From NCBI GenBank assembly GCA_041855385.1, contig JBHAEC010000104.1, forward strand, positions 1 through 32,654: DNA of 32,654 bases, written 5' to 3'. A program made the translations under genes and the position numbers. Origin of the DNA: JBHAEC01 sp041855385 (lineage in GTDB: Bacteria > Bacillota > Negativicutes > Veillonellales > Veillonellaceae). Each line of letters begins with the position of its first letter. The first letter of the stretch is position 1. Of the stretch, positions 15,709 to 22,205 are shown piece after piece. Under the pieces are notes generated by a model. That model worked only from the letters and a program-made list of their open reading frames with translations, searched no databases and was not told the DNA's origin.

Positions 15709-16128
15709 ATGATAGGCGTTATTTATTGGTCCGGTACGGGGAATACGGAGGCTATGGCACAAGCTGTAGCGAAAGGATTGGAAGCGGCAGGACAGGAGGT
15801 CATGTTCAAGCAGGTATCTGAGATTACGGCAGAAGAGGCGGCTCAAATGGACAAGCTGGCTTTAGGCTGTGCAGATATGGGCGCGGAACAGCTGGAAGAG
15901 ACAGAGTTCGAACCGTTTTTTACCGAACTTGAAGGGAAGCTTAGTGGGAAAAAATTGGTTATTTTCGGTTCTTATGGTTGGGGCGGTACTTGGTGTGAAG
16001 AGTGGGCATCGCGTATTGTTGCGGCCGGAGGTACGGTAGTGGCTGATCCCGTTATTTATTTAGGCTATCCGGATGATGCAACGATAACTGCTTGCGAAGA
16101 GCTCGGAAAAGCGTTGGCTGAAGCTTAA
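15709..16128 (+). CDS. Flavodoxin (short-chain)
   Basis: Flavodoxin is a small FMN electron carrier that replaces ferredoxin when iron is scarce. The 139-residue protein begins with the FMN phosphate loop YWSGTGNTEAM (7-17). It has the 60s loop region LGCADMGAEQLEE and the 90s loop GSYGWGGTWCEEW whose aromatics stack on FMN. Length and motifs closely resemble the Megasphaera/Clostridium short-chain flavodoxins and lack the roughly 20-residue insertion of long-chain types. The ATG follows AGAGGAGG. It is the last gene of the operon headed by the Fur-like box, consistent with induction under iron limitation. A perfect-stem terminator follows directly. Confidence 0.96.
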   Translation: MIGVIYWSGTGNTEAMAQAVAKGLEAAGQEVMFKQVSEITAEEAAQMDKLALGCADMGAEQLEETEFEPFFTELEGKLSGKKLVIFGSYGWGGTWCEEWASRIVAAGGTVVADPVIYLGYPDDATITACEELGKALAEA

Positions 16129-16140
16129 AAGAAAACAACA

Positions 16141-16177
16141 AATGCACCTAAGTGCTTAGGCACTTAGGTGCATTTTT
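16141..16177. terminator. Bidirectional intrinsic terminator after flavodoxin
   Basis: A perfect 15-bp stem (16141-16155 with 16160-16174) with a 4-base TTAG loop is followed by a T-run. An A-rich flank at 16128-16142 gives a T-rich tail on the minus strand. It separates flavodoxin from the convergent aminotransferase gene. Confidence 0.93.
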
Positions 16178-16231
16178 ATTTTGGTATTTGACCGTCTTAA
16201 ATAAGGGTTTGTTTTTGTTTTAAACAAAGAC

Positions 16232-17398
16232 TTATTTTAAGGAGTTAATAAAGCGTTCAATGCGAACAAGAGCTTCCTTGATCGTTTCTCTGGATGATGC
16301 GTAGGAGATGCGCACAAATCCGCTACCGGCAGGACCAAAGGCGGTTCCGGGTACAACGGCTACTTTTTCCGTGAGAAGCAAAGTTTCGGCAAACTCTTCA
16401 GAACTCAGTCCGGTAGAAGAGATGTCAGGGAAAATGTAGAAGGCACCATTAGGCATAGAAAAGGGAAGTCCCATTTTTCGGAAACCTTCCGCAATCATTT
16501 CACGGCGTGCTTTGTATTCTTCAAACATGGCGTGAACATCATCATCGCACTCCCGAAGAGCAGTAAGCGCGCCAAGTTGAGAATTTGTAGGAGCGGCTAA
16601 AATACCATATTGATGAATTTTAAGAGCTGCAGCCAGCAGTTCGGCTGGTGCACAAACATAACCGATACGAAGGCCCGTCATAGCGTAAGCTTTTGAGAAT
16701 CCGTTAAGAACAACGGTACGCTCCTTCATATTTGGTAAAGAAGCCACACAGGTATGTTCTCCTTCATAGGTTAGTTCGCAGTATATTTCATCAGAAATAA
16801 CAATAAGGTCATGCTTAATGGCGAAGTCTGCTACTTTGGACAATGCTTCACGGTCCATAGTTGCTCCTGTCGGATTGTTAGGATAGCCTAACAAAATAGC
16901 CTTTGTTTTAGGGGTAACTAAGGATTCCATTGCTTCAACGGTGAGTTTAAAATCATCTTTGGCATAGGTGGGAACAAGAACGGGCACTCCGCCATTAATC
17001 TGAACGGCTGCCGGATACGCTACATAGGCAGGATCAGGGATTAACACTTCATCTCCCGCATTTAAAAAGGCACGTAATACGACATCAATTCCTTCGCTGA
17101 CGCCGATGGTCACCATAATTTCAGACTTTGGATCATAGTCAACACCATAACGGGTAGAAAATAGTTTTGCTATTTCTTGGCGAAGCTCTAAAGTACCCGC
17201 ATTACTGGTATAGGAGGTGTCTTCACGCTTATACCCCTCTATACATGCATCCAATACTTTTTTCGGGGGAGCAAAGTCCGGTTCGCCCACACTTAGAGAC
17301 AAAACCCCTTCCATAGAGTTTGCTAAATCAAAGAATTTGCGAATTCCGGAAGGGGGAACCGCCTTGATTGTTGGAGAAATTCGTTCATTCCAGTTCAT
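16232..17398 (-). CDS. PLP-dependent class I/II aminotransferase
   Basis: This fold-type I aminotransferase of 388 residues resembles the PatA/aspartate aminotransferase subgroup. It transfers an amino group between an amino acid and a 2-oxo acid using PLP. Motifs are SVGEPDF (36-42), YTSNAGTLELR (63-73) and YPNNPTG (172-178, with N175 for PLP). SDEIY (202-206) includes D203 that contacts the pyridine nitrogen. The Schiff-base lysine is K236 in NGFSKAYAMTG, and R244 is in LRIGY. I chose the start at 17398. The clear promoter at 17457-17485 rules out the upstream Met at 17485; a Met at 17425 remains possible. Substrate (aspartate, aromatic or other) cannot be fixed from the sequence. Confidence 0.93.
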   Translation of the reverse strand: MNWNERISPTIKAVPPSGIRKFFDLANSMEGVLSLSVGEPDFAPPKKVLDACIEGYKREDTSYTSNAGTLELRQEIAKLFSTRYGVDYDPKSEIMVTIGVSEGIDVVLRAFLNAGDEVLIPDPAYVAYPAAVQINGGVPVLVPTYAKDDFKLTVEAMESLVTPKTKAILLGYPNNPTGATMDREALSKVADFAIKHDLIVISDEIYCELTYEGEHTCVASLPNMKERTVVLNGFSKAYAMTGLRIGYVCAPAELLAAALKIHQYGILAAPTNSQLGALTALRECDDDVHAMFEEYKARREMIAEGFRKMGLPFSMPNGAFYIFPDISSTGLSSEEFAETLLLTEKVAVVPGTAFGPAGSGFVRISYASSRETIKEALVRIERFINSLK

Positions 17399-17456
17399 AA
17401 CTACACCATCCTCTTCTCTCAGCATGAGATTACTGAGTAATTGTCGTTTCCATATC

Positions 17457-17485
17457 ATCATAGCAGAATAGGACTTATCTTTCAA
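17457..17485 (-). promoter_or_regulatory. Sigma-A promoter of the aminotransferase gene
   Basis: On the minus strand, TTGAAA (17480-17485), a 17-base spacer and TATGAT (17457-17462) with an extended -10 TGC just upstream. Predicted transcription start is near 17450, giving a leader of about 50 bases. Confidence 0.75.
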
Positions 17486-17602
17486 ATGTTTGGGCTTTTA
17501 AAGTAAATGAATGCCCATAGAAAGAAAGAGCGTATTGATGCGGTTTGTTCTTTAGTAAGCTAAAAGAAGAGGAAAAGAATACAAAATACATGAGAGAAGC
17601 TC

Positions 17603-17626
17603 TGTCTTTATCCCGAAAGGGAGACA
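17603..17626. other. Imperfect hairpin with GAAA tetraloop in the divergent intergenic region
   Basis: TGTCT pairs with AGACA and CCC with GGG around a GAAA loop, with a four-base bulge on the 5' side. No T-run follows on either strand, so it is not a terminator. The 323-base gap 17399-17721 otherwise holds the aminotransferase promoter and a lone TATAAT near 17678; no coding sequence is supported. Confidence 0.3.
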
Positions 17627-17677
17627 AAAAAGGTGGGGCTATAGAGGGTAAAGAGTGGATTTTTGACGGGAGTATAG

Positions 17678-17683
17678 TATAAT
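17678..17683 (+). promoter_or_regulatory. Candidate -10 box upstream of the RuBisCO-like gene
   Basis: A perfect TATAAT lies 38 bases before the ATG at 17722. A TTGACG at 17663-17668 is only 9 bases away, too close to be its -35, and position -35 otherwise reads GTGGAT. The gene may therefore depend on an activator or on a different start point. Confidence 0.4.
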
Positions 17684-17721
17684 GAAAGACAGGTGATAAA
17701 GACAAAAGAAGGGATACATAT

Positions 17722-18900
17722 ATGCGAACTACACCTGATAATGCAATAGATTTTGAATCCGATACGAGGATCGCAAAAGACCGTTTTGTGGTTACGTATG
17801 GAATTAAGGCAAACACCTATGAGGAAGCCAAGGAAATGATATGGGGAGTACAGCTTGAGCAGACCGTAGAATTTCCTTATGAGTTTATAGAAAAAGATTG
17901 GATAAAAAATGAAGTAGTGGGACGCTTGGAGCGCTTGGAAGAAGTAAACGGGCTGTTTGAGGCGGATATTTCTTATTTGTCCGAATTGGCGTCTATGGAG
18001 ATAACACAGTTTCTTAACGTCGTTTTCGGTAATTCCTCGCTCCACCCCGGTTTTTGGGTAAAGAAGATTAAGCTTTCGGAAAGCTTGAAGAAAATGGCTA
18101 AGGGACCACGATTCGGGCTTACCGGTATGAGGGAGTTGCTCGGCGTACCTAAGAGAGCAATGCTTCAAGCCGTTATTAAACCGATGGGGTTAACGACACA
18201 GGAACTGGCATCTATGTGCTCTGCCTATGCTATGGGAGGAGCAGACGTCATTAAGGATGACCATGGATTGGTTAATCAGTGTTTTTCTCCTTTTGAAGAG
18301 CGTGTAGCACGTTGTGCTGCTGCTGTCAGAGACGCCAATGCCAAGACGGGCAAGAATGTAATTTACGCCGCTAATATTACGGGAGACAATGCTTTTGTAA
18401 CAGAGCGTGCCTATAGAGCAAAGGAACTTGGGGCTACCGCAATTATGGTTGCTCCGGGGCTTATAGGGTTTGATCGTTTGGCAGCGTTGGCAAAAGACGA
18501 TAATTTAGGGCTTCCGATTATCAGCCATCCCAGTTTTTCGGGAGGATTTTTGATGCCCGGTATCAGTGGCATAGAAGCGCCGGTATGGTTTGGCTTTCTA
18601 AATAGATTCTGTGGTGCCGATATGAGCATTTTTGTAAGTTATGGGGGACGATTTACCTTCTCCGCGGAGTTGTGTAGAAAAGTAATCGATGAAATGATTT
18701 CCCCGTCATACGAGTGGAAAAAGACCTGTCCTTCACCGGGAGGAGGCATTACGGAGACTAGGATTCCGGAACTCATTAAGATTTACGGTAGAGATGTCAT
18801 GTTTTTAGTTGGTGGAGATATGTTTCGCCGAAGCGGAGATTTAAAAAGTAACGCAGGATTTTTCCAAATGTTGCTTGAACAAGAAGCGGAAAAGAGCTGA
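17722..18900 (+). CDS. RuBisCO-like protein (form IV, large-subunit family)
   Basis: The 392-residue protein has the RuBisCO large-subunit layout: an alpha/beta N-terminal domain (1-125) and a TIM barrel. GPRFGLTGMRELLGVP (128-143) leads into IKP with K153 (equivalent to K175). GGADVIKDDHG carries K178, D180 and H181, equivalent to K201, D203 and E204. H269 matches H294. Two features argue against CO2 fixation. The metal ligand E204 is His, and loop 6 (normally TGTVVGKLEG with K334) reads FVSYGGRF, with no lysine. It should be a RuBisCO-like enolase, isomerase or decarboxylase-type enzyme, perhaps on a sugar acid phosphate or methylthioribulose-type substrate; the exact reaction is not assigned. 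The ATG follows GAAGGGA. The stop is 8 bases from the LarE-like gene. Confidence 0.92.
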   Translation: MRTTPDNAIDFESDTRIAKDRFVVTYGIKANTYEEAKEMIWGVQLEQTVEFPYEFIEKDWIKNEVVGRLERLEEVNGLFEADISYLSELASMEITQFLNVVFGNSSLHPGFWVKKIKLSESLKKMAKGPRFGLTGMRELLGVPKRAMLQAVIKPMGLTTQELASMCSAYAMGGADVIKDDHGLVNQCFSPFEERVARCAAAVRDANAKTGKNVIYAANITGDNAFVTERAYRAKELGATAIMVAPGLIGFDRLAALAKDDNLGLPIISHPSFSGGFLMPGISGIEAPVWFGFLNRFCGADMSIFVSYGGRFTFSAELCRKVIDEMISPSYEWKKTCPSPGGGITETRIPELIKIYGRDVMFLVGGDMFRRSGDLKSNAGFFQMLLEQEAEKS

Positions 18901-18908
18901 GGAACTAA

Positions 18909-19778
18909 ATGGAAAGAGGAAAAGGAGATACAACTGAGCAATCAACAAATGGCCGAAAAAAGCGAGATCGAATCGAGGAGTTGCGGAAATTTATTAAGCC
19001 GTTGGAATCGGTAGGGATTGCTTTTTCGGGAGGCGTAGACAGCAGTTTCTTGGCAGCCGTAGCTTATGATGTTTTGGGGAAAAAGGCTGTAGCGATAACT
19101 ATTGACTCTCCTGTTTTGTCCAAAGAGGAATTGGAAGAGGCAAAAGAGGTAGCGTCAGAAATAGGGATATCTCAAAAAGTGCTTTATATAGACGATTTGG
19201 GACAAGAATCGTTTAAAAAGAACGATGAGAAGCGGTGTTATTACTGCAAGAAAAATCGATATGAACGTCTCGTTTCTCTCATGGAAAAAGAGGGTATACG
19301 GTATATATTGGATGGTACCAATAAAGATGATGAAGCCGAATACAGACCGGGAATGAAGGCGGTTGAAGAGCTCAGTCAATATGTTATCAGCCCTCTGAGG
19401 GCGCTGGGATTTAAAAAGGCGGAAATTAGGGATCTTTCGGCGGTTTTAAACCTTTCGACAGCTCGTAAACCGAGTAAGCCGTGTTTGGCGACTCGCATTC
19501 CTTATGGCGAAACGATAGACAGTCAAAAATTGATTCGCATTGAAAAGGGGGAGCGGTTTTTGGCTCAACTCTTTGATGGCAATGTTCGCCTTCGCGATCA
19601 TGGAGATATCGCGAGGATTGAGATTGACCCTCATCACTTTTCTTTTATAAATGATGAGAAAAAGATAGCGGCGATAATTAGGAAATTAAAAAAGTTGGGA
19701 TTTATATATATAACGCTCGATTTAGCCGGATTTACCAGCGGTAGCTTAAATAAAAAGACAGAGGGGAAGGATTTATAG
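18909..19778 (+). CDS. larE: LarE-type ATP-dependent sulfur transferase
   Basis: LarE adenylates and thiolates the pyridinium dinucleotide precursor of the nickel-pincer cofactor of lactate racemase. The 289-residue protein has the PP-loop SGGVDSS (40-46). The catalytic-region cysteine C192 is in SKPCLATRIPYG, equivalent to the sacrificial Cys176 of Lactobacillus LarE, and a CYYC pair is at C110 and C113. The three-cysteine pattern matches the LarE subgroup reported to hold a [4Fe-4S] cluster instead of sacrificing its own cysteine. No larA, larB or larC is present here. The only metabolic neighbour is the RuBisCO-like gene 8 bases upstream. Its true acceptor may be another molecule, so the symbol describes family, not proven role. 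Confidence 0.88.
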   Translation: MERGKGDTTEQSTNGRKKRDRIEELRKFIKPLESVGIAFSGGVDSSFLAAVAYDVLGKKAVAITIDSPVLSKEELEEAKEVASEIGISQKVLYIDDLGQESFKKNDEKRCYYCKKNRYERLVSLMEKEGIRYILDGTNKDDEAEYRPGMKAVEELSQYVISPLRALGFKKAEIRDLSAVLNLSTARKPSKPCLATRIPYGETIDSQKLIRIEKGERFLAQLFDGNVRLRDHGDIARIEIDPHHFSFINDEKKIAAIIRKLKKLGFIYITLDLAGFTSGSLNKKTEGKDL

Positions 19779-19781
19779 GGA

Positions 19782-20594
19782 ATGGATAAGCAAGTTGAAA
19801 ATACCTTGTCAGTCCATGTTTTGGCGAGTGGCAGCAAGGGGAATTCTGCTCTCGTATGCTATCGGAACACGACAATTATTATAGATGTGGGAATCAGCGC
19901 CCGTCGAATTACGGAGGGGTTAAAACACATCGGCAAGAGACCGGAAGAAGTATCCGGTATATTGATCACGCATGAACATTCAGATCATGTGTCGGGGTTG
20001 GCGCAATTGCTAAAGCAATATAGGTTGCCGGTATACTGTAAAGAGAAAACATGGAAGGCTATGGGAGAGAAAATAAGTCCGTTTCGCAAACATCTCTTCC
20101 CTCTCACGAGACATATTTTAGACATCGGAGAGCTCAATATAGAATCCTTTGATATTCACCATGATGCGGTGAGTCCGGTTGGGTTTTCTTGTTTTGGCGG
20201 AAGTGAAAAGGTGTCTTTTATGACAGACACGGGTCATATAGATGATGAGATTTTAGGGCATCTGGATGAAAGTACCATGCTTGTACTGGAGGCTAATCAC
20301 GATTTAGATATGTTGCTGAGGGGAAACTATCCGCCCATTTTAAAGAAAAGGGTCAGTGGACCAAAAGGGCATTTAAATAATGATGATACGGCAAGGACAA
20401 TTTTAACGATGCGGCGTGCCCCAAACATGCAGGTGGTACTTGCTCATCGATCCGAACAGAACAATACGGAAAGTCTTGTAGAAATGACAGTAACGGAGAT
20501 ATTGCGAAGAAGTGATATAGAAGTTGGAAAAGATGTGATTTTACGACATGGCAGTCCGTATACTTGCATATCTATGAGCAGTAAAGGAGTATAG
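19782..20594 (+). CDS. walJ: Metallo-beta-lactamase-fold hydrolase, WalJ/YycJ-like
   Basis: This 270-residue metallo-hydrolase has the zinc-binding motif HEHSDH (64-69) in ITHEHSDHVSGL. It also has the LASGSKGNS opening (14-22) typical of WalJ/YycJ, and later conserved blocks including FMTDTGH, EANHD and KGHLNNDD. WalJ is a cytoplasmic double-zinc nuclease-fold protein of the walRKHIJ region, linked to cell-wall control or mutation avoidance in other Bacillota; its exact role is uncertain. It begins 3 bases after the larE stop and is followed 1 base later by htrA. The walRKHI two-component genes that usually precede it are absent, with LarE and the RuBisCO-like gene in their place. Confidence 0.88.
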   Translation: MDKQVENTLSVHVLASGSKGNSALVCYRNTTIIIDVGISARRITEGLKHIGKRPEEVSGILITHEHSDHVSGLAQLLKQYRLPVYCKEKTWKAMGEKISPFRKHLFPLTRHILDIGELNIESFDIHHDAVSPVGFSCFGGSEKVSFMTDTGHIDDEILGHLDESTMLVLEANHDLDMLLRGNYPPILKKRVSGPKGHLNNDDTARTILTMRRAPNMQVVLAHRSEQNNTESLVEMTVTEILRRSDIEVGKDVILRHGSPYTCISMSSKGV

Positions 20595-20595
20595 T

Positions 20596-21729
20596 ATGGA
20601 ACAAAAAACGAAGGTTATTATTGGTGGGTTGATTGGAACCATACTGATATTGGTAGGCATAATTTGTGGTTATTGGTTTAAAGAATACAGTGATAGTAAC
20701 AAGATGGCGGACCTTCCCGTCCTTTCGGGGACGTTGCCGAATTTGAAGCCCCCTCAAGTGGGGGATACCGATATTTCTCAGGCCAGAAATACGCCCATCG
20801 TGCAGGCGGTAAAGCAAGTAGCGCCGGCAGTAGTGGGAATCACGGCAAAAGTATACAATCGGGATATTTTTAATCGCAAAGTATTGGTTTCCGAAGGGCT
20901 TGGTTCAGGTGTAATCTTTGATGAACGAGGATATATTGTTACAAATAATCACGTGGTTGAGGGTGCTACCGGAGATGAGGTGGCAGTAACTCTAATGGAT
21001 GGCAGCACTTTGGCAGGGCGTGTTATCGGTCGGGATGCGCAGACGGACTTGGCGGTGGTAAAAGTTGACAAAACAGGTCTTCCCGTAGCCGTTTTCGGCA
21101 ACTCCGATGAGCTTCAAATCGGAGAGCCGGCCATTGCGATTGGCAATCCTCTGGGGCTAGAGTTTCAAGGATCCGTTACGGCAGGGGTGATCAGTGCTGT
21201 TAGTCGTACTCTTAACGGACAAGAGCAGAGGTTCCCTCTCCTTCAAACAGATGCGGCCATCAATCCGGGCAATTCCGGAGGAGCTTTGGTAAATGCGGAG
21301 GGACGGGTTATCGGCATTAACAGCGCCAAGATTGCCCATGAAGGTATTGAAGGAATAGGGTTTGCTATACCTATTAACCAAGCAAGACCTATTTTAAAAA
21401 GCCTTATTGACAACGGAAAAGTGGTAAGAGCCTATGTGGGTATGTGGACAGTAGATAAGCAGACGGCTGCTCAATACGGATATGAGGCGAGCAATGAGGG
21501 GCTGACAGTCTTAAAAATAGCGGGGAACTCACCGGCAGAAAAAGCCGGATTTGAAGAAGGGGACGTTATTATATCTGTAGATGGCAAAACCATAACAAGC
21601 CTTGTGGACTTTAAGTCGGCTATTGATTCCCATCATCCGGGGGAAAAGATGACGATTGTTTATGAAAGAAATGGGACGAGGCGAGAAGTAATATTAACTT
21701 TAGCGGTGATGCCGGAGAATAATGGATGA
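20596..21729 (+). CDS. htrA: HtrA/DegP-family membrane-anchored serine protease
   Basis: HtrA degrades or refolds misfolded extracytoplasmic proteins. The 377-residue protein has one N-terminal membrane anchor (about 8-27) leaving the protease outside. The trypsin-like triad is H119 in TNNHVVEG, D151 in QTDLAVV and S227 in NPGNSGGALVN. One PDZ domain (about 275-370) has the GNSPAEKAGFEEGDVI carboxylate-binding turn. One anchor, one protease and one PDZ is the standard Bacillota form. It starts 1 base after the walJ stop and overlaps rlmH by 4 bases (ATGA), so the three are translated as a block. No CssRS-type box was looked for in depth. Confidence 0.96.
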   Translation: MEQKTKVIIGGLIGTILILVGIICGYWFKEYSDSNKMADLPVLSGTLPNLKPPQVGDTDISQARNTPIVQAVKQVAPAVVGITAKVYNRDIFNRKVLVSEGLGSGVIFDERGYIVTNNHVVEGATGDEVAVTLMDGSTLAGRVIGRDAQTDLAVVKVDKTGLPVAVFGNSDELQIGEPAIAIGNPLGLEFQGSVTAGVISAVSRTLNGQEQRFPLLQTDAAINPGNSGGALVNAEGRVIGINSAKIAHEGIEGIGFAIPINQARPILKSLIDNGKVVRAYVGMWTVDKQTAAQYGYEASNEGLTVLKIAGNSPAEKAGFEEGDVIISVDGKTITSLVDFKSAIDSHHPGEKMTIVYERNGTRREVILTLAVMPENNG

Positions 21730-22205
21730 AGATAACGATTTATGCTATAGGGAAACTTAAAGAACCGTACTTGAGGGAAGGCGTAGAGGAGTTTTTAAAG
21801 CGCCTTAAGCCCTATGCGCAGGTGAAGATTATAGAGTTGCCGGAGGAGAAGGCGAAGGAAAAAATAGGAGAGGCGGAACGCCAACAAATAGTATGGCAGG
21901 AAGGGCAGAGACTTCTAAAGCAGATCAAAGAAAAAGAATGGTTGGTGCTACTGGACTTACATGGAAAGATGTGTTCTTCGGAAGAGCTTGCAGGTAAAGT
22001 GGCGGAATGTGCTCTTCAGGGAAAGAGCGACTTGGCTTTTGTTATTGGCGGAGCCTTCGGTATATCCGATGAACTTAGAGATCGGGCTGACTTTTTGCTT
22101 TCCTTTGGGGCCATGACATTTACACACCAAATGATTCGCCTGCTTTTGGTAGAGCAGATTTATCGCAGCTTTAAAATAAACAGAAAGGAACCATATCATT
22201 GGTAG
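21726..22205 (+). CDS. rlmH: 23S rRNA pseudouridine-1915 N3-methyltransferase
   Basis: RlmH methylates pseudouridine 1915 in helix 69 of 23S rRNA, using S-adenosylmethionine, on the assembled 70S ribosome. The 159 residues fit the small SPOUT family: a DLHGK strand (77-81), the knot SAM loop IGGAFG (107-112), FTHQMIRLLLVEQIYR (132-147) and the family-typical NRKEPYHW end. The ATG overlaps the htrA stop (ATGA). The 3' end overlaps the start of the following unknown gene. Confidence 0.97.
   Translation: MKITIYAIGKLKEPYLREGVEEFLKRLKPYAQVKIIELPEEKAKEKIGEAERQQIVWQEGQRLLKQIKEKEWLVLLDLHGKMCSSEELAGKVAECALQGKSDLAFVIGGAFGISDELRDRADFLLSFGAMTFTHQMIRLLLVEQIYRSFKINRKEPYHW

Noticed and set aside
17663..17683. 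TTGACG/TATAAT as a promoter for the RuBisCO-like gene
   Set aside because: The hexamers are only 9 bases apart, far from the 16-18 needed, so they cannot act together.
17608..18168. Minus-strand open frame of about 186 codons across the RuBisCO-like gene start
   Set aside because: It overlaps the well-supported RuBisCO-like N-terminal domain and has no ribosome binding site or recognisable motif.
17722..18900. True CO2-fixing RuBisCO
   Set aside because: Family match is clear, but the loop-6 lysine is missing and the E204 equivalent is His; no phosphoribulokinase or other Calvin-cycle gene is present.
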